A stretch of DNA of 64,000 nucleotides from Pirellulaceae bacterium. Lineage in GTDB: Bacteria; Planctomycetota; Planctomycetia; Pirellulales; Pirellulaceae. The position numbers and the translations under genes were made by a program. Of this stretch, positions 1-9,152 are shown one piece after another. The notes beneath the pieces were generated by a model. The model saw only the letters and a program-made list of their open reading frames with translations. It ran no database searches and was not told the DNA's origin. Numbering within the stretch: the first letter of the stretch is position 1; each line of letters starts with the position of its first letter. Location of the stretch: positions 868,001-932,000 of the forward strand of contig JAHBXT010000003.1 in assembly GCA_019636385.1 (NCBI GenBank). Reading direction: 5' to 3'.

Positions 1-241
1 CCTCAAACTTCAACTCGAAGTCGCCGTATAATTGATTCGTACATAGAAATGAATTGGGACTGCCATCAGACGTGGTACCGACGATTTGACCTTCGTCGAC
101 TCGATAAGTCGCCGTGCCGTTGCGTTGAGTCCAACCTTCGAGATTCTGACCATTAAACAAGTCAACGAACCCACCATCATCGGCTTGGATACAGTGGACT
201 GAGCTGAAGAAAAGTATCAGAGTGAACGCAAGGCGGTGCAT
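1..241 (-). CDS. DUF1080 (3-keto-disaccharide hydrolase-like) exported protein, partial
   Basis: The gene starts at the ATG whose complement is 239-241 and runs off the left edge, so only about 80 N-terminal residues are visible. They begin MHRLAFTLILFFSSVHCIQA, a clear signal peptide, followed by FVDLFNGQNLEGWTQ and a segment ending GDFELKFE. The pattern 'LFNG..LeGW' followed by 'GDFeLkfE' is the typical opening of the DUF1080 / 3-keto-disaccharide hydrolase fold, a concanavalin-like jelly roll very abundant in planctomycetes. Proteins of this kind are expected in the periplasm or outside the cell, acting on sugars. It is transcribed away from the DUF1549 gene at 813. The catalytic part lies outside the window, so activity cannot be judged. 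Confidence 0.85.
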   Translation of the reverse strand, partial: MHRLAFTLILFFSSVHCIQADDGGFVDLFNGQNLEGWTQRNGTATYRVDEGQIVGTTSDGSPNSFLCTNQLYGDFELKFE

Positions 242-812
242 TGTAAAATTCCTAGACGTGTACAAAACGGAGCGGTGATTTATTATAGCGTTAGGTCATT
301 GTCCGTAGGATAGGCTATACAGCTTCAGCCTGCAGTATCGCTTGTCGTCGATATTCACAGCATTTACGACATTGACACGAGCGTTGTTGTTTCATGTCGC
401 TGATTTTACCGCCGGGCGCGATAACGTATCTGCTCAACTAACGAACCTCATCATGCCTGCTGCTAGCGGCGGAGGCGGGAGCGGCGGCAAAGGTTGGAAC
501 GGAAATTATTTTGCCGAGTAGCCATCTTTTGAGGACGGTATCGTGGGCGACGACACCTCTCTCCTGCAACAAACCGCTTACTCGGCCGCAGTCGATCAAG
601 TGCTGGATGATCTCTTTGCGCCAGATGATAAACGCTGGAAAAAGCGACGAGAATAAGTATTTTGGCCAGCGGCTATTAGGAGTATACTGAGGTTCGCCGT
701 CTGGCGACGGTAGCTACAAGGATGGTGGATACATTTCTGCCGCGCACGCCTCATAAGACGGGCACTTGGCTGACCAACTGCGGACCAGAGGTTTTACGCT
801 GCACTCCGACCG
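242..812. other. Intergenic region between divergent DUF1080 and DUF1549 genes
   Basis: This stretch separates two divergently transcribed genes and must carry both promoters. Apart from the interrupted frame at 309-656, no RNA gene, repeat or convincing promoter was seen. Confidence 0.5.
309..656 (+). pseudogene. Degraded reading frame with in-frame TAG, no family recognised
   Basis: One frame is open from 309 to 656 except for a TAG at 519-521. The part before the stop includes a glycine-rich stretch after the ATG at 453 (MPAASGGGGSGGKGWNG). The part after it reads VGDDTSLLQQTAYSAAVDQV and then LDDLFAPDDKRWKKRRE before TAA at 654-656. The acidic, Asp/Leu-rich ending resembles the C-terminal ends of large planctomycete surface proteins, so this may be the remnant of one. 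It could also be chance, or two short ORFs (453-521 and 543-656, the second starting GTG). No upstream partner is visible. Confidence 0.3.
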
Positions 813-3275
813 ATGATGTTACCTCGCATTGTCATTGTTGCCTGCCTGCTTGCTGTCTGTATTGCGGCTCAGGCCGACGATGCCTTAGATGACAATCGTC
901 GGTTGGCCGAGCAGAGTTCGTTTTTCGAACGGGAGATTCGCCCGGTACTTATCCAGCAGTGTACTGGCTGTCATGGCCCGTCCAAACAAGAAAGCCGATT
1001 GCGGTTGGATTCTCTGGAGGGTGTTCTGGCTGGAGGTGATAGCGGGCCGGCGATCGTCGTCGGAAAGCCGCAGGCAAGTCTACTGGTCGAGGCTCTTCAC
1101 CACCGTAGCCTCGGAATGCCTCCCACCGGCAAGTTGCCCGATAAGACAATCGTTCAGTTCGAGCGCTGGATCGCCGCTGGAGCGGCCTGGCCCGATTCAG
1201 CTGATGTGGTGCGGCCAATCACGCCGCAGGTATCTGATCAGGATCGACAGTGGTGGGCATTTAAGCCGCTCCAGAAAGTCGAGCCCCCTGTCGCAGCCAA
1301 CGACAAATGGTCCCAAAATGATGTTGATCGTTTTGTTTGGCAGCGGCTGGTCGAGCAAGGAATGCGACCGGCTCCGCAAGCAGTCCAGGAGGTATTGGTG
1401 CGGCGTCTGTATTTTGATCTCATCGGGCTGCCTCCATCGCCTCAGGAGATCGACGCCTTTGTCAATGATCCGTCACCTGCAGCTTACCAAAGCCTGATAG
1501 ATCGTTTGCTGGACGATGTGCGTTATGGTGAGCACTGGGCGCGTTTCTGGTTGGACTTGGTTCGCTACAGCGAATCAGACGGCTGGAATAAAGATGCCTA
1601 TCGTCCACACTTGTGGCGGTACCGTGATTACGTGATCGACGCCTTTAACAACGATCTTCCCTATCCGCAGTTTGTGCTCGATCAATTGGCGGGCGACGAA
1701 TCTGATAGCGATAATCCCAGTGGGCTGGTGGCCACCGGGTTCCTTCGCTTGGGAGTCTATGAATACAACCAGCGGGATGCTCGCGGCCAGTGGAATGACA
1801 TCATGAATGAGATTACCGACGTGGCCGGCGATGTCTTCCTTGGATTGAGCATGTCCTGTGCGCGCTGCCATCATCATAAGTTTGATCCCATTCCTCAGCA
1901 GGACTATTACAAACTTCGCGCCATTTTCGAACCGCTGATTTGGCGCGACGACTTGGTGGCCACCACACAAGCCCAGAAAGTAGCCCACGCTGAAAAAATG
2001 GCGCAGTGGGAGCAGGCCACTCAGTCGATTCGCCATGAGATCGCCAAGTTATTGGAGCCGTATCATCAACGCAAGTGGAAGTCGACGGTCGATAAGTTCC
2101 CTCTCGATATTCAAGCCTGCTTCCACATGCCGCGCGAAGATCGCACATCCTGGCAGGAACAGATGGCTTACTTAGTCACGCGGCAGTTCACGGAGGAGTC
2201 AGGCGGACCGCTGAGCGACTTATCAAAACAGGACAGACAGCGGCACGAAGAACTGCTGAAGCAGTTGGCTGAATTCGATCATCTCAAGCCGCCTGAACTG
2301 CCTGAGATAATGTCGGTAACGGACTTTGCAGGCATCATCTCTCCCACGATTATCCCTGGTGACGCGAAACGCCATTCGGTTGCTCCTGGGTTTCTAGAGG
2401 TGCTTTCGGAATTGGACTTGCCGCGATCAACATCCGAAGCAGTTCGTCAGGGCTCGACGGGGCGTCGGACAGCGCTTGCAAAGTGGATCGCTCATCCGCG
2501 CAATCCCTTGACGACGCGCGTCATCGTTAATCGCATTTGGCAACAGCACTTCGGAGTAGGATTGGTTGGCACGTCCAGCGACTTTGGGCAGTTGGGTGAT
2601 TTGCCGACGCATCCCGACCTGCTGGACTGGTTGACGCAGTATTTCGTCGATCAGGGATGGAGCATGAAACGGCTTCATCGGCTGATTTTATCGTCCGCCG
2701 TCTGGCAGCAATCATCGCTGCATCCGGAGGCCATGGTGCATCAGCAGCGGGATCCTGCCGATCGACTGTTATGGAGGTCTCGCGTTCGTCGGTTGTCCGC
2801 CGAGCAGATTCGGGACGCGATGCTGGTGATGACGGGCGAGATGTCCCCTAACCTTGGCGGTCCCAGCCAAAACGAGAATGCCATGCGGCGTTCGATCTAC
2901 CTACAGAGCTTTCGTAATGTGAACGATACGTTCCTTCACGCCTTTGACTTGGCCAGTGGTTTGCAAAGCGTTGCCAAGCGGGATGCGACGACCACGCCAC
3001 TTCAATCGTTGTTGCTGCTTAATGGCCAGTATACGCTCGAACGATCCACGCGTCTGGCCAGTCGTCTGCTGGCAGAGCATGCGAGCCCCACAGAGACAAT
3101 TCGCGCCGCTTTTCGCTGGACCTGGGGTATCGAGCCGCGATTGGACGATTTTGAGCAAGCCGTTCGGTTTTTGGAATACGAATCGGGTGAGACTGCTGAC
3201 CAGTTGGATATCGAGCGGTTGGGTGATTTTTGCCATGTGTTGTTCAACTCCAGCCGATTCCTGTATGTGGAATAG
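813..3275 (+). CDS. PSCyt1-DUF1549-DUF1553 exported cytochrome-like protein
   Basis: This 820-residue protein has a signal peptide (residues 1-22) and then three planctomycete modules. The first is a cytochrome c-like PSCyt1 domain with the haem motif CTGCH at residues 50-54. The second is a DUF1549 (PSCyt2) domain at about 160-370 with a second motif, CARCH, at 349-353, followed by HHKFDPIPQQDYY. The third is a DUF1553 (PSD1) domain at about 550-810 containing VIVNRIWQQHFGVGLV. Such proteins are exported, and their biochemical role is not established. They almost always precede a DUF1501 gene, and one follows here after 7 bases, so the two probably form one operon. The visible parts are full length, with both haem motifs intact. 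Confidence 0.93.
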   Translation: MMLPRIVIVACLLAVCIAAQADDALDDNRRLAEQSSFFEREIRPVLIQQCTGCHGPSKQESRLRLDSLEGVLAGGDSGPAIVVGKPQASLLVEALHHRSLGMPPTGKLPDKTIVQFERWIAAGAAWPDSADVVRPITPQVSDQDRQWWAFKPLQKVEPPVAANDKWSQNDVDRFVWQRLVEQGMRPAPQAVQEVLVRRLYFDLIGLPPSPQEIDAFVNDPSPAAYQSLIDRLLDDVRYGEHWARFWLDLVRYSESDGWNKDAYRPHLWRYRDYVIDAFNNDLPYPQFVLDQLAGDESDSDNPSGLVATGFLRLGVYEYNQRDARGQWNDIMNEITDVAGDVFLGLSMSCARCHHHKFDPIPQQDYYKLRAIFEPLIWRDDLVATTQAQKVAHAEKMAQWEQATQSIRHEIAKLLEPYHQRKWKSTVDKFPLDIQACFHMPREDRTSWQEQMAYLVTRQFTEESGGPLSDLSKQDRQRHEELLKQLAEFDHLKPPELPEIMSVTDFAGIISPTIIPGDAKRHSVAPGFLEVLSELDLPRSTSEAVRQGSTGRRTALAKWIAHPRNPLTTRVIVNRIWQQHFGVGLVGTSSDFGQLGDLPTHPDLLDWLTQYFVDQGWSMKRLHRLILSSAVWQQSSLHPEAMVHQQRDPADRLLWRSRVRRLSAEQIRDAMLVMTGEMSPNLGGPSQNENAMRRSIYLQSFRNVNDTFLHAFDLASGLQSVAKRDATTTPLQSLLLLNGQYTLERSTRLASRLLAEHASPTETIRAAFRWTWGIEPRLDDFEQAVRFLEYESGETADQLDIERLGDFCHVLFNSSRFLYVE

Positions 3276-3282
3276 TCGCCCT

Positions 3283-4692
3283 ATGCCAGATGACTTTGAA
3301 TTGGAAACTGCTCGACGCCTGTCACGACGTGAGTGGCTTAGCGCCAGCGGAATGGGGTTTGGAGCGCTGGCCTTGCAGTGCATGCTGCAGCGCGAGGCAT
3401 TGGGCGGAGTTCACCACCCCGCCCGGGCTAAACGCGTTATCTGGTTGTTTATGGAAGGCGGCCCCAGCCATTTGGATATGCTCGATCCAAAGCCGCTCTT
3501 GAATCAGCTGGCTGGTCAGCCGCTGCCCATTAGTTTTGGAGAACCGATTACGGCCATGGGCGAAAAGGGGTCACCGCTACTCGCCTCACCACGCAAATGG
3601 ACTCGCTACGGTCAAAGCGGCATGTGGGCCTCCGACTGGATTCCTCATATCGGGCAGTGCATGGATGACATCGCTGTTTTGCGAGCCTGTTGGACCAACG
3701 GCATCAATCACGCGGGTGGCGTTTGTCAAATGAATACCTGCATCAACTTTGCCGGAAGACCCTCACTGGGTTCTTGGATTCAATATGGGCTAGGTTCGCT
3801 AAACGACAATCTGCCGTCTTTTGTTGTCATGTGCGATAACCCTGGACGACCCGTCAATGGGCCTCGCAATTGGGGTTCCGGGTTCATGCCGGCGTCGTAT
3901 CAAGGCGTCCGAATCCATGGCACGGAGCCAGAGCCCATTGCCAATCTTCATTTTCCCGCCGGTCTGAGTGAGACTCGGTTGACTTCTAAGCTAAACCTAT
4001 TGAATCAATTCAATCGCTCCTTCGCGAACACGTATCCCCAACAGACAGAGTTGGAAGCCCGCATTCGCAGCTACGAACTGGCCTTCGGGATGCAGGCGGC
4101 GGCTCCCGATGCCTTGGATTCATCACGCGAAACGGAAGCGACCAATCGGCTTTATGGACTCGATCAACAGGAGACACAACCTTTTGGCAAAATCTGCTTG
4201 CTAGCGCGACGGCTGGTCGAACATGGTGTTCGTTTCGTGCAGCTCTACAGCGGTACGGGCAGCAAATGGGATTCGCACTCTTCGATAGAAACCAGTCACG
4301 CGCAATTGTGCCGCTCGATGGATAAGCCAGTCGCTGGACTGTTGCAAGATTTGAAACAGCGCGGCTTGCTCGATGATACTCTGGTAGTTTGGGCCGGTGA
4401 ATTTGGGCGAACACCGATGAGCGAAAAGAAGAATGGCCGTGACCACAACCCCACTGGATTCTCTATTTGGATGGCCGGAGGCGGAGTTCAGGGAGGTCAA
4501 GCCATTGGATCAACCGATGAGCTGGGACTATATGCCATCCAAGAACGAATGCACGTTCATGATATCCATGCTTCCATTCTGTGGTTGATGGGGTTAGATC
4601 ACATGCAGTTGAGCTACGATCAGAGAGGCAGGATCGAGCGGCCGACGATTAACGAAGGCCGCTTCCAGAGCAGGCTGGTTTCCTCAGTGTAG
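3283..4692 (+). CDS. DUF1501 protein (sulfatase/alkaline-phosphatase-like)
   Basis: The protein has 469 residues if it starts at the ATG at 3283; the frame is open further upstream, but that part overlaps the DUF1549 gene. The N-terminus has a twin-arginine-like signal (RRLSRREWLSASGMGFGALAL), typical of DUF1501 proteins exported by the Tat system. Family hallmarks follow: VIWLFMEGGPSHLDMLDPKP near residue 50 and VVWAGEFGRTPMSEKKNGRD near residue 367, then HNPTGF. DUF1501 belongs to the alkaline phosphatase/sulfatase clan, but its activity is undetermined. It lies 7 bases downstream of the DUF1549/1553 gene, and the pair is presumed to act together outside the cytoplasm. Confidence 0.93.
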   Translation: MPDDFELETARRLSRREWLSASGMGFGALALQCMLQREALGGVHHPARAKRVIWLFMEGGPSHLDMLDPKPLLNQLAGQPLPISFGEPITAMGEKGSPLLASPRKWTRYGQSGMWASDWIPHIGQCMDDIAVLRACWTNGINHAGGVCQMNTCINFAGRPSLGSWIQYGLGSLNDNLPSFVVMCDNPGRPVNGPRNWGSGFMPASYQGVRIHGTEPEPIANLHFPAGLSETRLTSKLNLLNQFNRSFANTYPQQTELEARIRSYELAFGMQAAAPDALDSSRETEATNRLYGLDQQETQPFGKICLLARRLVEHGVRFVQLYSGTGSKWDSHSSIETSHAQLCRSMDKPVAGLLQDLKQRGLLDDTLVVWAGEFGRTPMSEKKNGRDHNPTGFSIWMAGGGVQGGQAIGSTDELGLYAIQERMHVHDIHASILWLMGLDHMQLSYDQRGRIERPTINEGRFQSRLVSSV

Positions 4693-4999
4693 CGTCCGCA
4701 GGCTATCGTTGTTCTCCGCCAAAACTATAGTGCAGTCCGAACAACGGACTGTGCTCGACGATGCGGTAGATGGCGAGCATTTGGTGCCAACTAGGCAATC
4801 TGCGTCAGCTGCATCCTTAAGGCGTTCTTGGCAATGGGTGCGTTCCCACCGCCAGGCGCAGCCAATGATCGGCTGTCAGGGCTGCGCAGTTTGCACTCGC
4901 AGCTAGCAATTCCGCGTCTGTTGCTCTTGCCATGATTTACGTGAATTTGCTATCAGCCAAGGAGCAAGAATCTGTCGCGACCGCTGATTGGGGATTCCC
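4693..4999. other. Intergenic region, nothing convincing
   Basis: A 38-codon frame on the minus strand (4817-4933) and a 65-codon frame on the plus strand (4709-4906) are open, but neither has a ribosome binding site or a recognisable protein. No hairpin with a T-tract was seen downstream of the DUF1501 gene. Confidence 0.4.
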
Positions 5000-5509
5000 G
5001 TGACGACGTATCATGATTATCCGACGACCAAATGCACTCGCCGCTGCCACGTCAGCAATCGCCCGCTGTCGGCTGGCGAGCAATATATTTCGATGCTCGT
5101 GCCTTCCGGTGATGAGCTGACACGCGTCGATGTGGCGTCCGAGCAGTGGCAGGGGCCAAGCCAGCAGGCGGTAGGCTGGTGGAAGTGCCGCATGCCGACC
5201 ACTCAGGCAGGTCACCTTCGTCCTGCACCAGCGGAAGTTTTACTGGATGTGCTCAGCGATTTATTGACTCGGCCGGCGCAATCGCAATTGGCCTACCTCT
5301 TGGCCCTGTTACTAGTGCGTCGACGAATTCTGATCGAACAGGAACTGCTGGAGTTATCCGGACCGTCAACCGACGATGGCTCAATTTGGCAGTTGACTCA
5401 TCCCGTGGACGGTCGCCAATACCAGGTGCCTGTGGCGCTGCCCCCTTCGGGCGATCAGTCTCATGATCTACAAGAACAACTCATGAAGTTGTTGTACACC
5501 GAGGAGTGA
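5000..5509 (+). CDS. Hypothetical cytoplasmic protein with N-terminal Cys motif
   Basis: No function was recognised. The start is taken as GTG at 5000, with GGGG a few bases upstream; a TTG at 4988 is the alternative. The 169-residue product has no signal peptide. The N-terminus carries CTRRCH (Cys12, Cys16, His17) followed by VSNRPLSAGEQYISMLVPSG, which looks like half of a small metal-binding or zinc-ribbon-like fold. The middle is predicted alpha-helical (AEVLLDVLSDLLTRPAQSQL). The C-terminus is acidic (LLYTEE). Codon use and composition are like the neighbours, so the gene is probably real. It is followed by a secreted-protein gene on the same strand after a 45-145 base gap, depending on the start of that gene. 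Confidence 0.65.
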   Translation: MTTYHDYPTTKCTRRCHVSNRPLSAGEQYISMLVPSGDELTRVDVASEQWQGPSQQAVGWWKCRMPTTQAGHLRPAPAEVLLDVLSDLLTRPAQSQLAYLLALLLVRRRILIEQELLELSGPSTDDGSIWQLTHPVDGRQYQVPVALPPSGDQSHDLQEQLMKLLYTEE

Positions 5510-5653
5510 ATCTTGGCGGCCGGTGATCCCCATGACTGACGTGGAGTAATTGACATTCATCCATCCAACTTTCTAACGGACGACACGAAGCAACAGACGC
5601 AAGGCCGCGCATCTGGTCACAGGTACAGCGGGCTGTGGCTTGTCTGCGGACTG

Positions 5654-6634
5654 TTGACGTTGGTCTTTGTCAGCAGCGGGGCGACCTGTGCGCGCGGGCG
5701 ATCGGCAATCCCCGAGTTCGCACCGCCGCTGGTGTTCTCTTCAGGCCAACCGACGCTAACCGATTTAATCCAGCAAACCAACCGCAGTCTGGCTATCCAG
5801 ACGCTGGCTTCCAACACGCTGACCATCGACAGCCAGGAATTGGCTCATAAGTTGTCAGGCAGCTTCCGGTGGGAGCGACCTCACAACTTACGATTGGAAA
5901 CCAAACTATTTAGCAGCGCGCTGGGAATGCCGCTGGCTGCGGGCAGCAACTCCGATATGTTTTGGCTGCAGATCCAGCGTCCTAGTCCGACGCTATACTA
6001 TGCCAGCCATGATCAATTCGAGAATCAGCATGGTCCAAGGCATGTTCTGCCGGTCTCCCCGTTGTGGCTGCGCGAGGCGTTTGGCATCGTGGAATTAGAT
6101 CCCAACGGTCAACATGAAGGTCCCATTACCCGTCCCGATGGACGACTGCAAGTGACATCGTTTATCCCATCGCCACGAGGCGACTACCGCCGCGTGTTGG
6201 TCATGGCGGCCAAGACGGGAACGGTTGAAGAGACGTTGCTGTACAATCAAGTTGGCAAGTTGGTAGCCCACGCCCGGATGAGCGATCATCAATACTACGC
6301 GGCCATCGACTGGTCGCTGCCACATCGCGTCGCTGTGCAATTGCATCCGGATGTCGGCGAGCCATTGTCGTTCGCTGTGGATGCTGGCCTATATTTGATC
6401 AATCAACCGGTAGCCAGCAGCAACGGCTTCATGCTGCCCGACAGCACCGGTATGAGCACGGTGGATTTAGTGCAAGCCAATGCGTCGATGCAATCCGCAT
6501 CGTTGCCGGCCCAACGCACACTAGCCACCCCCGTATCCACCGGAGGCCAAACCCTGACTCCCACGCCACCGGTCTATCGCACGGACACAGCCAGTCCCAC
6601 CAGCCCTGGTTGGCAGAATTACATTGTGCGTTGA
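5654..6634 (+). CDS. Hypothetical exported protein; true start probably upstream
   Basis: No family was recognised. From the TTG at 5654 the protein has 326 residues, but the frame is open back to 5540. The segment just upstream encodes GHRYSGLWLVCGLLTLVFVS, which completes a signal peptide that a 5654 start would cut in half. No ATG, GTG or TTG lies in that extension. A GTGGAG ribosome site at 5541-5546 is correctly spaced before ATT at 5555, so an ATT start is possible. The mature part looks globular, with a body similar to outer-membrane-lipoprotein-sorting or LolA-like folds (tandem short beta-strands, RWERPHNLRLETKLF, LYYASHDQF). That resemblance is only an impression. The C-terminal 60 residues are rich in Thr, Pro and Ala and probably disordered. 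Confidence 0.7.
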   Translation: MTLVFVSSGATCARGRSAIPEFAPPLVFSSGQPTLTDLIQQTNRSLAIQTLASNTLTIDSQELAHKLSGSFRWERPHNLRLETKLFSSALGMPLAAGSNSDMFWLQIQRPSPTLYYASHDQFENQHGPRHVLPVSPLWLREAFGIVELDPNGQHEGPITRPDGRLQVTSFIPSPRGDYRRVLVMAAKTGTVEETLLYNQVGKLVAHARMSDHQYYAAIDWSLPHRVAVQLHPDVGEPLSFAVDAGLYLINQPVASSNGFMLPDSTGMSTVDLVQANASMQSASLPAQRTLATPVSTGGQTLTPTPPVYRTDTASPTSPGWQNYIVR

Positions 6635-6775
6635 TTCGATCGCTGCCAATCCAGCGCCAAACGGATGCTGCACTTGCCTAAGAGTGGTGATCAGCTTCCG
6701 TGTCCGAGCTATCCGCTCCACGTTCCGCTGATCGTCACGGTATCTGAATGATGGCAAATGCAGTAACGGCCAGCA

Positions 6776-8473
6776 TTAGAATGCAGGCAGCGCTATACTG
6801 TTGCTCTTAACTGCCGAGCCGAATGCTCGCAGCACGCCTTCGTCAATCATGAATCGCGTGACCACGCCGCGTGGAAGAATCTTACTAGAAAACTGCACGC
6901 GATCATCCTCAGCCAGAGTGTCAAAGGCCGCTATCAATGGCTCCGGCATTGCGTTGGCTTGAAGGTTCTGTGCAAAGCGCATGAGTTCTGCCAGTCGCAG
7001 CGATCCGGTCAGTGGCGGAACTTCGCTGGGAGGCGTCGCCACATAACGGTCGATAGCCGACAGGAGCGGACTATCACCGCTTGCGTCAACGCTCAGCAGG
7101 ACCATATTGGGGGCCGTGGCGACATGAAGTGTTAGGCGGTTGCCCAGGAGCCGACTGGCTGCAGGGTCGTCAGCCGGAACCGCCAGTTGCACGCGATGCA
7201 GGTCAAATTCCTTGTGCTTACCATAATAAAACTGAACTTGCTGGCCCTCAGGCTGGGGCAGTTCCTTGACAAAACTCTGCACCGCTTGGGCAACCTCCTG
7301 GCCGTCGGCAACACGCAGGCCCAGCAGAGCCGTCAGCGTTTCACTCTGTAAGCTCCAACTCATGGCCCCATCCAAGACCCCCTCATCAATCGATCGCTCG
7401 GCCACGGCGATGAACCGCTCGACAAACTTTCGAACCAACGTAACCTGCTCTTCTGTTAGCTCGGTATCAGACAGCGGATTTTGGGTGGACGCATTGCCTG
7501 GTAACGACGACTGGAACTGTTCCAAAGCTGCACGTAGTTCCTGTTTGGCAAGTATTCGTTCGGCTTCAGTAGGCAGCGTGGCGGTGACTCGTACGTCAAG
7601 CGATGAGTGCGGTAGTTTCAAATTCGTCAGTTGAGAGCGCAGGCCAGTCTGAGAGTCCATTTGATTGGCCAGCTGGCTGCCCTGCAGGAACTGGATCGCG
7701 GCATCGACCAACAGAGTGCGCTCGGCCGGGTCAATCAACATACCAAACACCATTTGCTGCGTTTCTTGGATCAACGCCTGCATCTGTTGCAACTGCTGCA
7801 ACTGCTCTTGGCCGGCTTGGCGAGCCCGCTCCAATTGTTGTTCTAATTGCTGGTCCAGTTGCTGAGCCAAACCACGCTCGAAGCCAGATTGAATTTGGTC
7901 AATCGCCACTTGACGCATCTCTGCAGGTATCTGCAGCAGGTCCAATCGCACACCGATGCTGTATCGTTGAGGCAAATCGCCTAGCAGCTCGATCGGATCG
8001 TCGGGAACTTCGGCTAGCGATTCTGCGGAAGCCCCAAAGTACATCCAGTTGTTGGCGATTCTGACAATCATCACCTGTCCCCCGGCGGCTAACTCGTACA
8101 GTCCCTCGGCCAGCTCGGTGGGCTCGATGCCCATGCTTGCGAGCGTTTGAAACCACTGCTTGTAATCTGTGGTAGGCACGCATATTTGGAAGCTAGGCTC
8201 AGGGCCGTCATAAGAAACCGTAACGGCAATTGGCTTGGTGCGGTCTAGTCCCTTGGAGTAAAAAGTCGTCACCATTTCCATGACGCCTGTCACTTCTGCC
8301 ATGCTGAATGCAGACAGCAGGTAGGACATCTCTGGCATCATCCGCTCCAGCGGTGCAATCGAGATCACGGCCACGTGCTTGATCGGCGCCTGTGCCCTGA
8401 CGGTTGCCAGTGTCGAAATCGCCAGCGCGTGGATGCACAGAACTGCCAAGAGAATTCGTCGACTCGGTCGCAT
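6776..8473 (-). CDS. Hypothetical exported protein with Gln-rich coiled coil
   Basis: The start chosen is the ATG at 8471-8473, which has AGGAG eight bases upstream; the frame is open further back to 8542. The 565-residue product begins MRPSRRILLAVLCIHALAIS, a signal peptide cleaved near AQA. At about residues 195-240 there is a glutamine-rich amphipathic helix (QQLDQQLEQQLERARQAG and following residues), probably a coiled coil. The flanking halves look alike in composition, each with a hydrophobic beta-rich segment. No enzyme motif was found. The protein is presumably extracytoplasmic. It converges with the preceding exported-protein gene across a 141-base gap that holds nothing evident. This type of protein is common and uncharacterised in planctomycetes. 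Confidence 0.75.
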   Translation of the reverse strand: MRPSRRILLAVLCIHALAISTLATVRAQAPIKHVAVISIAPLERMMPEMSYLLSAFSMAEVTGVMEMVTTFYSKGLDRTKPIAVTVSYDGPEPSFQICVPTTDYKQWFQTLASMGIEPTELAEGLYELAAGGQVMIVRIANNWMYFGASAESLAEVPDDPIELLGDLPQRYSIGVRLDLLQIPAEMRQVAIDQIQSGFERGLAQQLDQQLEQQLERARQAGQEQLQQLQQMQALIQETQQMVFGMLIDPAERTLLVDAAIQFLQGSQLANQMDSQTGLRSQLTNLKLPHSSLDVRVTATLPTEAERILAKQELRAALEQFQSSLPGNASTQNPLSDTELTEEQVTLVRKFVERFIAVAERSIDEGVLDGAMSWSLQSETLTALLGLRVADGQEVAQAVQSFVKELPQPEGQQVQFYYGKHKEFDLHRVQLAVPADDPAASRLLGNRLTLHVATAPNMVLLSVDASGDSPLLSAIDRYVATPPSEVPPLTGSLRLAELMRFAQNLQANAMPEPLIAAFDTLAEDDRVQFSSKILPRGVVTRFMIDEGVLRAFGSAVKSNSIALPAF

Positions 8474-8637
8474 GTCTTCAACTCCTGATTGTCGTTGCCA
8501 ACTGCGAGCACGTATAGCTAGCCAGCAGCGCCCACAGCACAACTCTCAGCGTAACGCACCGAAAAGAGGCTGAACAGATGTTGTGTCAGGCTGTTTAGCC
8601 CAATCAACCGGCATGTCCAGCGCTAAAATGTACGCGT

Positions 8638-8859
8638 TTAGCGTTCGCGAAAGACAATACGGCCTTTGGTTAAGTCGTAAGGAGATAGCTCGACACGCAC
8701 CTTGTCGCCAGGAACGATACGGATAAAGTTTTTGCGCATCTTACCAGCCACGTGCGCCAGCACCTCCGTGCCCGTGTCCAGCTGAACTCGAAACCGAGTA
8801 TTCGCCAGCGCCTGGACCACAGTGCCTTCGACCTCGAAGGCCTCTTCTTTCTTTGACAT
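8638..8859 (-). CDS. infA: Translation initiation factor IF-1
   Basis: The 73-residue product has the full S1-like OB fold of IF-1, which binds the ribosomal A site during initiation. Diagnostic stretches are EVEGTVVQALANTRFRVQL, VLAHVAGKMRKNFIRIVPGD and VELSPYDLTKGRIVFRER. The usual length for the family is 71-73. The start is ATG at 8857-8859. The gene stands alone, not in a ribosomal protein operon. Its stop codon sits inside a short inverted repeat (8621-8627 with 8637-8643, loop 9) that could act as a weak transcription end, but no T-tract follows. Confidence 0.97.
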   Translation of the reverse strand: MSKKEEAFEVEGTVVQALANTRFRVQLDTGTEVLAHVAGKMRKNFIRIVPGDKVRVELSPYDLTKGRIVFRER

Positions 8860-9152
8860 AAGCTTTCCTAAGTTGAATGATTCAGTTTCGCCAGCAGTTT
8901 AAACCACACTTGGTTACGGAGCGTAATTTCAAACTCGATGATCACATAAACCGCTACGTAAGCCAGGTGCGTCAGTTTGGGGGTTACCGCAGAGCGGTCC
9001 CTTGCTGAGGCAGCGGGTTGGGAATTGATCGAATGTGCGATTCAATTTACTGCACAGTTTCGGCGAGCTGCCAGTTTGGGCAGCCAATTTCCAGCACCGC
9101 AAGTACAATGCTAGCTCCCTACCGCGCAGTCGTGAGCCTAATGTTATAGATA

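Noticed and set aside
2944..3282. Upstream extension of the DUF1501 gene
   Set aside because: The frame is open but overlaps the DUF1549 gene, and its residues do not look like a signal peptide; the ATG at 3283 opens the Tat signal.
4709..4933. Two short frames on opposite strands after the DUF1501 gene
   Set aside because: They are mutually exclusive over part of their length, lack ribosome sites and resemble nothing known.
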